Shown here piece after piece: positions 50,204 to 59,097 of a stretch of 64,000 bases of DNA; positions within the stretch are counted from its first letter, which is position 1, and every line of letters begins with the position of its first letter. A program made the position numbers and the translations under genes. The notes beneath the pieces are model-generated. The model saw only the letters and a list, made by a program, of their open reading frames with translations. It was not told the origin of the DNA and searched no databases. This DNA is from Rhizobacter koreensis (GTDB taxonomy: Bacteria; Pseudomonadota; Gammaproteobacteria; Burkholderiales; Burkholderiaceae_C): NCBI RefSeq assembly GCF_013366375.1, contig NZ_JABWMJ010000009.1, positions 124,001-188,000 of the forward strand, read 5' to 3'.

Positions 50204-51724
50204 ATGAAAAAGTTTCGTTCCGGCCCGAGCGGCCGCCGTCACGGCGGAGCCGTCGCCGCGCTCGCGCTCGCCGCGTTCGCGCTGCCTGCCGTCGCGCAGG
50301 AAGTGCCGAACATGCTCGACCCCAACCTGCGGGTCACGACCGTGCTGAACACCGGCATCGCGCAGCCGATCGGCATCGTCTTCGTGAACGGCGTCAACGA
50401 CTACTGGGTGCTCGAGAAGGCTTCCGGGCAGGTCAAGCGGGTGCTCGGCGGCGTGCTGCAGACGACGCCGGTGCTCGACCTGCCGGTGAACTCGAACTCG
50501 GAGCGCGGGCTGCTCAGCCTGGTGCTGCACCCCAACTTCCCGGCGACGCCACACGTCTACATCCGCTGGACGCAGAGTTCGACCGGCGCCGACTCGACCA
50601 CCGTCGCCGACGTGCCGCTGCTCGGCAACCGCGTCGATCGCTTCGTGTGGAACGGCACGACGCTGGCGCAGGACATCAACATCGTCCAGCTGCGCTCGCG
50701 CCAGACCGACAACGTGCCGGTCACGGGCCACCCCGGAACCGCCAACGGCAACGAGAACGGCAACCACAACGGCGGCGTGATGCGCTTCGGCCCCGACGGC
50801 AAGCTCTACATCTACATGGGCGACCAGGGCCGGCGCGGCTGGATGCAGAACCTGGTGAACGGCCCCTTCCTCACCCCGCCGCTCGTCGACGACACCTTCG
50901 GCGGGCCGCAGCCCGACAACGCGCACCTCACCGGCGTGATCCTGCGTCTCAACGACGACGGCAGCGCGCCGGCCGACAACCCCTTCTTCACGGCCGGCGC
51001 GACGCTGGGCGGCGAGGTCGGCGCCAACATCCAGAAGGTGTTCGCCTACGGCATGCGCAACGGCTTCGGGATGGCGTTCGACCCGCAGGGCGGGTTCCTC
51101 TGGGAGACCGAGAACGCCGACGACGCCTACGCCGAGGTGAACCGCGTGGTGCCCGGCCTCAACGGCGGCTGGATCCAGTTCGCCGGCCCGACCGCGCGAA
51201 TGCCCGACTGGAAGACGATCGAGACCACGCAGTTCGGCAGCGCGCTGCAGCAGGTGCGCTATCCGCCCACCCGCGCGGCCTATACCGCCAACCTCGCGCT
51301 GTCGCGCCTCTTCATGCTGCCGGGCGCGGTCTACAAGGACCCGGAGTTCAGCTGGCGCTACGAGACCGGCCCCTCGGGAACGACGTTCGTGCAGGGCAAT
51401 GCCCTCGGCGCCGAGTACGCCGGCACGCTCTGGATCGGCTCGGCGCGCTCGTTCACGCAGGTCGGCGCGAACGGCGGCAGCCTCTATCGGCTGCGCCTCA
51501 CGGCCGACCGTCTGAACATCGACACCAGTGCCGACCCGCGCCTTGCCGACAAGGTCGCCGACAACCTGTTCCGCGCGCAGAAGTTCGAGGGCACCGAAAG
51601 CGAATCGCTGAAGGTCGGGCAGGGCTTCGGCGCGACCCCGAGCATCGAGCAGGGGCCCGACGGCAACCTCTACGTCGTCTCGGTGACGTCGAACGCGATC
51701 TACCGGATCAGCCGGGCGCCCTGA
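50204..51724 (+). CDS. exported PQQ/sorbosone dehydrogenase-like beta-propeller
   Basis: A 506-residue protein with a signal peptide (to about LPAVAQ, residue 33) and a six-bladed sugar-dehydrogenase propeller. Motifs: QPIGIVFVNGVNDYWVLEK, NSERGLLSLVLHPNF, NHNGGVMRFGPDGKLYIYMGDQGRRG, ILRLNDDGSAPADNPFF, VFAYGMRNGFGMAFDPQGGFLWETEN. It is longer than the YliI-type gene at 30191, and some catalytic residues differ, so its substrate is unknown. It has an excellent ribosome site (ACAGGAGG) before the ATG and lies 164 bases after the PEP-CTERM gene on the same strand. Confidence 0.87.
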   Translation: MKKFRSGPSGRRHGGAVAALALAAFALPAVAQEVPNMLDPNLRVTTVLNTGIAQPIGIVFVNGVNDYWVLEKASGQVKRVLGGVLQTTPVLDLPVNSNSERGLLSLVLHPNFPATPHVYIRWTQSSTGADSTTVADVPLLGNRVDRFVWNGTTLAQDINIVQLRSRQTDNVPVTGHPGTANGNENGNHNGGVMRFGPDGKLYIYMGDQGRRGWMQNLVNGPFLTPPLVDDTFGGPQPDNAHLTGVILRLNDDGSAPADNPFFTAGATLGGEVGANIQKVFAYGMRNGFGMAFDPQGGFLWETENADDAYAEVNRVVPGLNGGWIQFAGPTARMPDWKTIETTQFGSALQQVRYPPTRAAYTANLALSRLFMLPGAVYKDPEFSWRYETGPSGTTFVQGNALGAEYAGTLWIGSARSFTQVGANGGSLYRLRLTADRLNIDTSADPRLADKVADNLFRAQKFEGTESESLKVGQGFGATPSIEQGPDGNLYVVSVTSNAIYRISRAP

Positions 51725-51736
51725 CGCGGCGGGTCG

Positions 51737-53977
51737 CTACACGCCGACCGCCGCCCGCACGCGCTCGCGGGTGAGCGGCAGGTCGCGCAGGCGCACGCCG
51801 ACCGCATCGGCGATCGCGTTGGCGACCGCCGCGCCGGTCGGCCCCTGCGACACCTCGCCGGTGCCGAGGAACGGCGTGCCGAGACGCGAGATCAGGTGCA
51901 CCTCCACGTGGTCGGGCACCGCCGGGAAGCGCAGGATCGGATAGCCGCCCCAGTCGAGGCTGGTCACGCGCGTGGTATCGGTGACGACGCCCTCGTACAG
52001 CGTCCACGACAGCGACTGGACGATGCCGCCCTCGATCTGGTTACGGATGCCGTCGGGATTGACCGCCTCGCCGCTGTCGGCCGCCGCAATCGCACGCCGC
52101 ACGTGCACGCGACCGGTGTCGCGCTGCACCGCGACCTCGACCGCGATCGCGCAGTAACCGGCGTAGTTCTTGTAACGCGCGAACGCGAAGCCGCGGCCGC
52201 GGCCGGGCGCGCGCTGAAAGCTGCTCCAGCCGAAGCGCTCGGCCGCCTTTCGGATGACGTCCTGCGCGCGCGGGTCGGACAGGTTGCGCAGGCGAAACTC
52301 GACCGGGTCGACCTTCGCGGCGGCCGCCAGCTCGTCCATGAACGACTCGAGCGCGAACACGTTCAGATACGCGCCGAGCCCGCGCAGCGCCGACACCCGC
52401 ATCGGCATCGCCGGGATGAAGTGGTGCACGACCTGCGACACGGGGAACGTGTAGTACGGGATCGCATTGCGGTCGCCGCCACCCGCGGGCTGCGGCAGCG
52501 GCTTGGGCGTCGGCAGCGCGAACGGCGGGTCGAGGTGCCAGGCCGGCGCCAGGTTGCCGGCCTTGCCCGGCCGGGTGAGGTGCGAGCCGCTGCGCACCTC
52601 GTAGCGCCAGTCGAGCACCTCGCCGGCGTCGCCGAGGCGCGCCCTCACGGTGCCGACCATCGCCGAGCCGTACGGCTCCCAGCCGTGCTCGTCCTCGCGC
52701 ATCCACTGCACCCGGACGGGGCGGCCTGGAAAGCCGACCGCGACCAGCGCGGCATCGGCCGCGACGTCGTCGGCGGCGTTGTGGCCGTAGCAGCCCGAGC
52801 CTTCCATGTGGATGCAGCGCACCTGCTCGGGCGGCAGCGACAGCATCTCGGCGAGCGCGCCGCGCAGCGGATAGACGCCCTGGCTGTGGGTCCACACCGT
52901 GACGCCGCCGTCCCTGGCGAGGCCGACCGCGCACGAGGGACCGATGGAGGCGTGCATCTGGTACGGGCGCCGGTAGGTCGCCTCGATCGTGCGGCCGCCC
53001 GGCGCCCCCTCGGGCCTGTCGACGACGAGCCGCCGCTCGGCCGGCAGGCGCTCGAGCTGCGCGAACACGTCGGCCGGACCGGCGAGCTCGGCGCGCTGCT
53101 CCCAGCGCGCGCTTCGCGCCAGCGCGCGCACCGCCTTGACGGCCTGGTACTCGCGCTCGGCGACGACCGCGACGTGGCTGCCGTTGCGCACGATCTTCAG
53201 CACGCCGGGCAGGCGCTGCACCGCCGCTTCGTCCATCGACACCAGGCGCGCGGTGTAGCTCGGCGGCCGCATCACGCGCGCGTGCACCATTCCGGGCGGG
53301 CGGAAGTCCTGCACGTAGATCGGCTGGCCCGTCACCTTGGCCGGGATGTCGACGCGGCGCATCGGCTTGCCCATGACGCTGCGCGAGCGCGGGTCGCGCA
53401 GCGGCGAGCGCGGCTCGGCGTTGACGTGCAGCACGTCGCCTTGGACCAGCGCGCCGTAGGTCACGCGCTTGCCGCCGGGCCCGACGACGGTGCCGTCCTG
53501 GATGGTCAGCTCGCCGACGGCCACGCCGAGCCGCTCGGCGGCCCGGCCGAGCAGGATCGCGCGCACCTGCGACGCCGCGTTCATGAGCGCGGTGCCGCTG
53601 TCGGACATCGACGAGCTGCCGGCGGTGTAGCCCTCGTTCGGCGTGTCGCCGGTGTCGGCGGTGATCAGCCTAATGCGCGCCGGGTCGACCATCAGCTCCT
53701 CGGCCGCGACCTGCAGCAGCGCGGTCTTGATGCCCTGACCGAGCTCGACCTTGCCGGTGACGACCGTCACGCTGTTGTCGGCGGCGATGCGGATCCAGGC
53801 GTCGAGCAGCGGCTGCTGCTCGAGGCTGCCCGGCAGCTTGGCGTTCTGCACCGGCACCTCGCCGAGGTTCTGCGGCTCGGCGCGCGGCGTCGTGGTGCCG
53901 GCGGCGGGCTGCGCCGCGCGCAGCGAGAAGCTCATCACCAGCGCGCCGCCGGCGCCCAGGAAGCCGCGTCGCCTCAT
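51737..53977 (-). CDS. molybdopterin-binding subunit of aldehyde/isoquinoline-type oxidoreductase
   Basis: A 746-residue large subunit of the xanthine oxidase family. It begins with a Tat-like signal MRRRGFLGAGGALVMS, so it is exported folded. Family segments: VTGKVELGQGIKTALLQVAAEEL (typical of IorB-type subunits), PNEGYTAGSSSMSDSG, and the C-terminal GTGEVSQGPTGAAVANAIADAVG, with the GEPS/E-type catalytic Glu. The substrate may be an aldehyde or N-heterocycle. Its ATG overlaps the stop of the [2Fe-2S] subunit gene (ATGA 53977-53974), implying a coupled complex with the cytochrome upstream. Confidence 0.92.
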   Translation of the reverse strand: MRRRGFLGAGGALVMSFSLRAAQPAAGTTTPRAEPQNLGEVPVQNAKLPGSLEQQPLLDAWIRIAADNSVTVVTGKVELGQGIKTALLQVAAEELMVDPARIRLITADTGDTPNEGYTAGSSSMSDSGTALMNAASQVRAILLGRAAERLGVAVGELTIQDGTVVGPGGKRVTYGALVQGDVLHVNAEPRSPLRDPRSRSVMGKPMRRVDIPAKVTGQPIYVQDFRPPGMVHARVMRPPSYTARLVSMDEAAVQRLPGVLKIVRNGSHVAVVAEREYQAVKAVRALARSARWEQRAELAGPADVFAQLERLPAERRLVVDRPEGAPGGRTIEATYRRPYQMHASIGPSCAVGLARDGGVTVWTHSQGVYPLRGALAEMLSLPPEQVRCIHMEGSGCYGHNAADDVAADAALVAVGFPGRPVRVQWMREDEHGWEPYGSAMVGTVRARLGDAGEVLDWRYEVRSGSHLTRPGKAGNLAPAWHLDPPFALPTPKPLPQPAGGGDRNAIPYYTFPVSQVVHHFIPAMPMRVSALRGLGAYLNVFALESFMDELAAAAKVDPVEFRLRNLSDPRAQDVIRKAAERFGWSSFQRAPGRGRGFAFARYKNYAGYCAIAVEVAVQRDTGRVHVRRAIAAADSGEAVNPDGIRNQIEGGIVQSLSWTLYEGVVTDTTRVTSLDWGGYPILRFPAVPDHVEVHLISRLGTPFLGTGEVSQGPTGAAVANAIADAVGVRLRDLPLTRERVRAAVGV

Positions 53978-54444
53978 GTCGCGCTGCCCTTCATGCGCTC
54001 GGCCGCGCGGCCGACCGCGCGCAGGATGCGCGTGTGGGTGCCGCAGCGGCAGAGGTTCGGGTTCATGTGCGTCCGGATCTGCGCGTCGGTCGGCGCCGGG
54101 TTCTTCTGCAGCAGCGCCTGCGCCCGCATGATCATTCCGGGGATGCAGTAGCCGCACTGCGCGGCCTGCTCCTCGATGAACGCCGCCTGCACGGGGCCCG
54201 GGTTCGCGGCGTCGCCCAGGCCCTCGAGCGTGGTGATGCGGCGCCCCGGCAGCACCGAGACGGGCGTCAGGCACGAGAACACCGGCTCGCCGTCGACGAT
54301 GACGGTGCAGGCGCCGCACTGGCCGAGCCCGCAGCCGTACTTGGCGCCGTTCAGCTCGAGGTGGTCGCGCAGCACGTAGAGCAGCGGCGTATCCGGTTCG
54401 GCGTCGACCTGGCGCGCGGCGCCGTTGACGTGGAGGGTGATCAT
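53974..54444 (-). CDS. [2Fe-2S] subunit of molybdenum hydroxylase
   Basis: A 156-residue small subunit with two [2Fe-2S] clusters. The plant-type N-terminal site is GAKYGCGLGQCGACTVIVDG with a later Cys (EPVFSCLTPV), and the C-terminal four-helix site is QCGYCIPGM and NLCRCGTHTRI. It passes electrons from the Mo centre to the cytochrome. It overlaps its neighbours on both sides: its ATG overlaps the cytochrome stop (54441-54444) and its TGA overlaps the large-subunit ATG. It has no signal peptide and is presumably carried out with the Tat-signalled subunit. Confidence 0.95.
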   Translation of the reverse strand: MITLHVNGAARQVDAEPDTPLLYVLRDHLELNGAKYGCGLGQCGACTVIVDGEPVFSCLTPVSVLPGRRITTLEGLGDAANPGPVQAAFIEEQAAQCGYCIPGMIMRAQALLQKNPAPTDAQIRTHMNPNLCRCGTHTRILRAVGRAAERMKGSAT

Positions 54445-55808
54445 GGGTGGCGGGCTTTCCTGACTTCGCCGGCCACGTCGGGCCAGGCGGGCGCCCCGGC
54501 GCCGGCGCGACGCAGGTACTGGGCGAGTGCGGCGATCTGCTCGTCGGTCAGTGCGCCGGCGAACGACGGCATCCAGCGGCCGCGCTCGCCTTCGCCCGGC
54601 GCGATGCCTTCGCGAACGATGCGGATCAGGCTCGCCGGCGTGGGCTCGTACAGGGCGATGGCGAGCGGCAGCTGCAGCCCGCTGCCCGACGAGAGCTCGC
54701 GGCCCATCGCGTGGCAGCTCGCGCAGGCGTCGGCATAGACGCGCGCGCCGAGCTGCAGCAACGCGTCGTCGCCCGGACCCGAGGCCGCCGGTGCCGGTGC
54801 CGACGCGCCGGTGCCGATGCCGGTTACCGCAAACGGCGCCTGCCGCGCGCGCTCGACGCTCGCCGTGGCGCGTGCCTGGCGCGGCTCGGCCGCCGGTCCC
54901 ATGCGCGCGTGGATGTAGGTCGCGATCGCGCGCACGTCGTCGGCAGGGATCTGCTGCAGGCTGCGCACCACGCCCTGCATCGGCCCGCCGGCGATCGCGT
55001 GGTCCGCGGCGATGCCCGTGCGCAGGTAGGTCGCGAGCGCGTCGACCGTCCACGGCAGCGGCGACGGCGAGTTCGCGTTGAGCGCCGGCGAATGCCAGCC
55101 TTCGGCATCGCCGCCGCCGAGGTGCTCGCCGCGGCGCTCGGCGCCGAGCGCGTTGCGCGGCGAGTGGCACGCGCTGCAGTGGCCGAGGCTTTCCGCCAGG
55201 TACGCGCCGCGGTTCCACTCGGCCGCCTGGCTCGCGTCGGCCTGGAAACGCTCCTCGCGGAAGAACAGCAGCTTCCAGCCGGCGAGCAGCGGCCGGAAGC
55301 CGAGCGGGAACGCGAGCTGGTTGGCAGGCGCCTCGGCACGCACCGGCGTGCGCGTCATCACGTACGCGTAGAGCGCGCGCACGTCGTCGTCGGTGAGGCG
55401 CGTGTAGTGCGTGTACGGGAACGCCGGATAGAGATGCGAGCCGGCGCGATCGACCCCGCGCCGCATCGCGCGCTCGAACGCCTCGAACGACCAGCGGCCG
55501 ATGCCGGTGTCGCGGTCGGGCGTGATGTTGGTCGAGTAGAGCGTGCCGAACGGCGTCGCGAGCGCAAGACCGCCGGCGAACGGCAAGCCGCCGGCGACCG
55601 TGTGGCAGCCGGTGCAGTTGCCGGCATTCGCGAGCACGGCGCCGCGCTGGATGAGGGCCGCGTCGAAGCTCGTGCGGGCGGGCGGCGCGACCGGGTCGAT
55701 CGCCGGGCGCCAGGCCAGCGCCGCGAACGCGACGATCGCGAGCACGACGAGGGCCAGCACGACGACGCCGGCGCGGCGGCGTCGGCGGGGTGGAGATGCA
55801 TCACGCAT
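54441..55808 (-). CDS. triheme cytochrome c subunit
   Basis: A 455-residue membrane-anchored protein: N-terminal helix (about 14-33) then three c-type heme motifs CxxCH: CTGCH at 65-69, CSACH at 211-215 and CASCH at 362-366. The layout is that of the cytochrome subunits of membrane-bound alcohol and aldehyde dehydrogenases that hand electrons to ubiquinone or an oxidase. The start ATG at 55808 was chosen because it begins the signal-anchor helix; the frame is open further upstream. Its stop overlaps the [2Fe-2S] subunit ATG. Confidence 0.93.
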   Translation of the reverse strand: MRDASPPRRRRRAGVVVLALVVLAIVAFAALAWRPAIDPVAPPARTSFDAALIQRGAVLANAGNCTGCHTVAGGLPFAGGLALATPFGTLYSTNITPDRDTGIGRWSFEAFERAMRRGVDRAGSHLYPAFPYTHYTRLTDDDVRALYAYVMTRTPVRAEAPANQLAFPLGFRPLLAGWKLLFFREERFQADASQAAEWNRGAYLAESLGHCSACHSPRNALGAERRGEHLGGGDAEGWHSPALNANSPSPLPWTVDALATYLRTGIAADHAIAGGPMQGVVRSLQQIPADDVRAIATYIHARMGPAAEPRQARATASVERARQAPFAVTGIGTGASAPAPAASGPGDDALLQLGARVYADACASCHAMGRELSSGSGLQLPLAIALYEPTPASLIRIVREGIAPGEGERGRWMPSFAGALTDEQIAALAQYLRRAGAGAPAWPDVAGEVRKARHP

Positions 55809-56189
55809 GCGGGCGCGGGCTGCCTCAGAGCGGCGACGGGTGGCGGCTTGCCGCGCCGACCGCAGCCGGGCATCGGGATCCTCGCCGCACGGCCTCGTGC
55901 CGCACGGGTCCCCGCGGGTGCCGTCGGCACGGGCGGTCGGGCAGGTCGGCAATGCACGTGCCCGAAATGGGCGCGAGTTCAACCCGCTGAACGTCGAGCC
56001 GGACATTCCCGCGACCTCGAGCGCCGGGTGGCGAGCCGAGTCGGCGGGGTCGGACCCCTATCATGGGTTCATGGATTCGCGCACCGCCGCACGCCCGACA
56101 CCGGCACGCATACGCCGGCAGCCCTTCGGCTGCGAGGCGGCGGCGCAGATCGGCGCCGGCCCGCAGGCGCGCGGCCCGGGCCTGCACGG
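55809..56189. other. divergent promoter region between cytochrome and Mla operons
   Basis: About 380 bases with no gene I can defend. One possible -10 element TATCAT occurs at 56059-56064 (plus strand), 126 bases before the permease gene, but no good -35 lies at the right distance. The rest is GC-rich and shows shadow frames only. Confidence 0.35.
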
Positions 56190-57320
56190 ATGACCGACGC
56201 GGCGGCGTCGATCGAAGAGGACGTGACCGACCCGGCGGCGCCGACGCTGCGCATCGCCGGTCGGCTCGACGCCCGCGCCCTGGCGAGGCTCTGGGGCGAC
56301 GCGCTCGCGACGCTGGCGCGTCACCCCGACCAACCGGTCGGGATCGACGGCGCGGGCATCACGTACTGCGACACCGCCGGTGCAGCGCTGCTGATCAACC
56401 TGCTTCGCCAGCCGCGGCGCGCCGGCGCCGCGGTGCACGTGCGGTCACTGCCCGACGCAGTGCGCGAACTCGTCGCCCGCTTCGACGCCGCGGACCTTCG
56501 TGCGCCGCAACGCACGCAAGGCGCCTCGCCGCGCGCCACCGAACGCATCGGCCGCGCGGCCGCGCAGTGGGGCCGCGACACCCGCAGCGTGATCGAGTTC
56601 GTCGGCGAGGCCACGCTCGCCCTCGCCCGCGCGGCGCGCCGGCCGGCGAGCGTGCGGTGGCGCGACGTGCTGGGCACCGCCCAGGAGGCGGGCGTCAACG
56701 CGCTGCCGATCGTCGGCCTCATCGCCTTCCTGATGGGCGTGATCCTCGCGTTCCAGGCCGCGACGGCGTTGCAGCGCTTCGGCGCCGAGGTGTTCGTCGC
56801 CGACCTCGTGGGCCTGTCGCTGCTGCGCGAGCTCGGCCCGCTGATGACGGCGATCATGCTGGCCGGCCGCTCGGGCGCCGCGTTCGCCGCCGAGATCGGC
56901 ACCATGAAGATCAACGAGGAGATCGACGCCCTCGACACGATGGGCTTCGACAAGACGCGCTTCCTGGTCGTGAGCCGCGTCATCGCGGCAGTGGCGGTGA
57001 TCCCGGTTCTCTCGATCTTCGCCAACCTGATCGGCCTCTTCGGCGGCTCGCTCGTGATGGCGACGTTCGACATCACGATCGCGAGCTACTGGCGGGAGGT
57101 GATCAACATCGTCGACCTGAGTGACCTCTTCACCGGCCTCGGCAAGTCGCTGGTGTTCGGGCTGCTGGTCGCCGGCGTCGGCTGCCTGCGCGGCCTGCAG
57201 ACGCGCACCGGGGCCGCGGCGGTGGGCCTCTCGACGACGAGCGCGGTGGTCAGCGGCATCGTGCTGATCGTGGTCGCCGACGGCATCTTCGCGGTCGTCT
57301 TCTTCTATCTCGGCATCTGA
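56190..57320 (+). CDS. MlaE-type ABC permease with N-terminal STAS domain
   Basis: A 376-residue fusion: residues about 15-105 form an STAS-like domain (LRIAGRLDARALARLWGDAL, VGIDGAGITYCDTAGAALLINL), and residues about 150-375 form the MlaE/TTG2B permease (LPIVGLIAFLMGVILAFQ, LRELGPLMTAIMLAGRSGAAFAAEIGTMKINEEIDALDTMG). In the Mla system MlaB is a separate STAS protein; here it is fused to the permease. The ATG at 56190 is not preceded by a strong ribosome site. The next gene's ATG shares a base with its stop. Confidence 0.93.
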   Translation: MTDAAASIEEDVTDPAAPTLRIAGRLDARALARLWGDALATLARHPDQPVGIDGAGITYCDTAGAALLINLLRQPRRAGAAVHVRSLPDAVRELVARFDAADLRAPQRTQGASPRATERIGRAAAQWGRDTRSVIEFVGEATLALARAARRPASVRWRDVLGTAQEAGVNALPIVGLIAFLMGVILAFQAATALQRFGAEVFVADLVGLSLLRELGPLMTAIMLAGRSGAAFAAEIGTMKINEEIDALDTMGFDKTRFLVVSRVIAAVAVIPVLSIFANLIGLFGGSLVMATFDITIASYWREVINIVDLSDLFTGLGKSLVFGLLVAGVGCLRGLQTRTGAAAVGLSTTSAVVSGIVLIVVADGIFAVVFFYLGI

Positions 57321-58078
57321 TGGACCCGGCGCCGATCATCCGCGTGGAGGGCCTTGCGGCCGGCTTCGGCGATCGCATCCTGATGAAGGACGTGACCTTC
57401 GACGTCGCACGCGGCGAGATCTTCATGATCCTCGGCGGCTCCGGCAGCGGCAAGAGCACGCTGCTCAAGAACATCATCGGCCTGTACGAGCCGCTCGCCG
57501 GGCGCGTTCTGATCGACGGCGACGACCTCGTGGGCACCACCGGCGCGGCGCGCGAACGGATCCTGCGCAAGTTCGGCGTCTCGTTCCAGTCGGGCGCCCT
57601 CTTCGGCTCGATGACGCTGCTCGAGAACATCGTGCTGCCGCTGGAGGCGTTCACCGCGTTGCCGCCGGACGCGATCGATCTCGTCGCGCGCATGAAGCTC
57701 TCGCAGGTCGGGCTCGGCGGAGCCGAGGCACGCATGCCGGCCGAGCTGAGCGGCGGCATGAAGAAGCGCGCCGCGATCGCACGCGCGATGGCGCTGGATC
57801 CGAAGATCCTGTTCCTCGACGAGCCTTCGGCCGGGCTCGACCCCATCACCTCGGCCGAGCTCGACCAGCTGCTGCTGCGCCTCTCGCGCGAGCTCGGCGT
57901 CAGCTTCGTCATCGTGACCCACGAGCTCGAAAGCATCTTCGGCATCGGCGACCGCGTCGTCATGCTCGACGGGGCGAGCAAGGGTATCGTCGCGGCCGGC
58001 GATCCGCGCGAGCTGCGCGACCACAGCGAACACGCCTGGGTCCGACGGTTCTTTCACCGGGAGGTCGTCAATCCATGA
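57320..58078 (+). CDS. MlaF-type ABC ATPase
   Basis: A 252-residue ATPase for the lipid transporter. Walker A GGSGSGKST, Q-loop near SFQSGALFGSM, signature ELSGGMKKRAAIARA, Walker B ILFLDEPSAGLD, and the H-loop VTHEL are all intact. The SGALFGSMTLLENI segment is typical of MlaF. Its ATG shares a base with the stop of the permease gene, and its stop overlaps the next start (ATGA 58075-58078). Confidence 0.95.
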   Translation: MDPAPIIRVEGLAAGFGDRILMKDVTFDVARGEIFMILGGSGSGKSTLLKNIIGLYEPLAGRVLIDGDDLVGTTGAARERILRKFGVSFQSGALFGSMTLLENIVLPLEAFTALPPDAIDLVARMKLSQVGLGGAEARMPAELSGGMKKRAAIARAMALDPKILFLDEPSAGLDPITSAELDQLLLRLSRELGVSFVIVTHELESIFGIGDRVVMLDGASKGIVAAGDPRELRDHSEHAWVRRFFHREVVNP

Positions 58079-59097
58079 CCGAGAAGCCGCGCTACTTCCG
58101 ACTGGGGCTGTTCATGATCGGCGGCGTGGTGGCGCTGGTCGCCCTGGTCGTCGCGCTCGGCGCCGGCTCGCTGTTCAAGGAACGCCTGCTGATCGAGACC
58201 TACTTCGACTCGACGATCCAGGGCCTCGAGGTCGGCTCGCTGATCAAGTACCGCGGCGTGACGGTCGGACGGGTCAAGAACATCTCGTTCAGCTACGTGC
58301 GCTACGAGCAGGACAAGCCGCTCGCCGATCGCAGGTCGTACGTGCTGGTGATCGGCGAGGTCGAGCCCAAGCTCGTCGGTTTGCGCGGCAGCGACGTCGG
58401 CCGCGAGGCGCTGCAGCGCCAGGTCGACCGGGGTCTGCGCGTCAAGAACACGCTGCAGGGCGTGACCGGCATCTACTTCCTCGAGCTCGACTACACCGAC
58501 CCTGCGCGCAGCCCGGTGCTGCCGATCGCCTGGGTGCCCGAGAACCTCTACGTGCCGTCGGCGCCGGGCTTGGTCGCACAGATCACGAGCGTGGCCGAGG
58601 GCCTGGCGCGCCGCTTCGACGCGCTCGACATCGAGGGCATGGTCAACAACGTGATCGCGCTGACCCGCACCGCCGACAACCTGCTGCAGCAGCTGCCGGT
58701 CGAGCGGCTCGGCGCGCAGACGACGCAGCTGCTCGCCGAGCTGCGCACCACCAACCAGCGCCTGCAGGGCACGATCGGCAGCGTGCAGGCGGTGCTCGGC
58801 GACCCGGCGCTCAAGCGCATCCCCGCCGACCTGGCGGCGACCGCACGCGATGCCGCCGCGGCGTCGGCGCAGCTGCGGCGCCTCGCGGAATCGGAAGGCC
58901 TGCAGACCACGCTCGGGCAAGGTCAGCAGCTGGTGCAGCGCCTCAATCGACTCGTCGACGCCGAGCAGGACGACATCGGCACGACGGTCGACAACCTGCG
59001 CCAGGCCACCGACAACCTGCGCATCCTCACCGACGAGCTGCGGCGCAACCCGTCGCAGATCCTGCGCGGCGAGCCGCCGCGCCGTATCGAACCGTGA
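58075..59097 (+). CDS. MCE/MlaD family substrate-binding protein
   Basis: A 340-residue protein with a single N-terminal membrane helix (about 13-33, LFMIGGVVALVALVVALGAG), an MCE domain (about 40-125, TYFDSTIQGLEVGSLIKYRGVTVGRVKNI), and a long helical C-terminal tail (about 160-320). It presents lipids to the permease. Longer than E. coli MlaD (183), it is more like the PqiB/YebT-type or MlaD proteins of other proteobacteria. It overlaps both neighbours by four bases. Confidence 0.92.
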   Translation: MTEKPRYFRLGLFMIGGVVALVALVVALGAGSLFKERLLIETYFDSTIQGLEVGSLIKYRGVTVGRVKNISFSYVRYEQDKPLADRRSYVLVIGEVEPKLVGLRGSDVGREALQRQVDRGLRVKNTLQGVTGIYFLELDYTDPARSPVLPIAWVPENLYVPSAPGLVAQITSVAEGLARRFDALDIEGMVNNVIALTRTADNLLQQLPVERLGAQTTQLLAELRTTNQRLQGTIGSVQAVLGDPALKRIPADLAATARDAAAASAQLRRLAESEGLQTTLGQGQQLVQRLNRLVDAEQDDIGTTVDNLRQATDNLRILTDELRRNPSQILRGEPPRRIEP

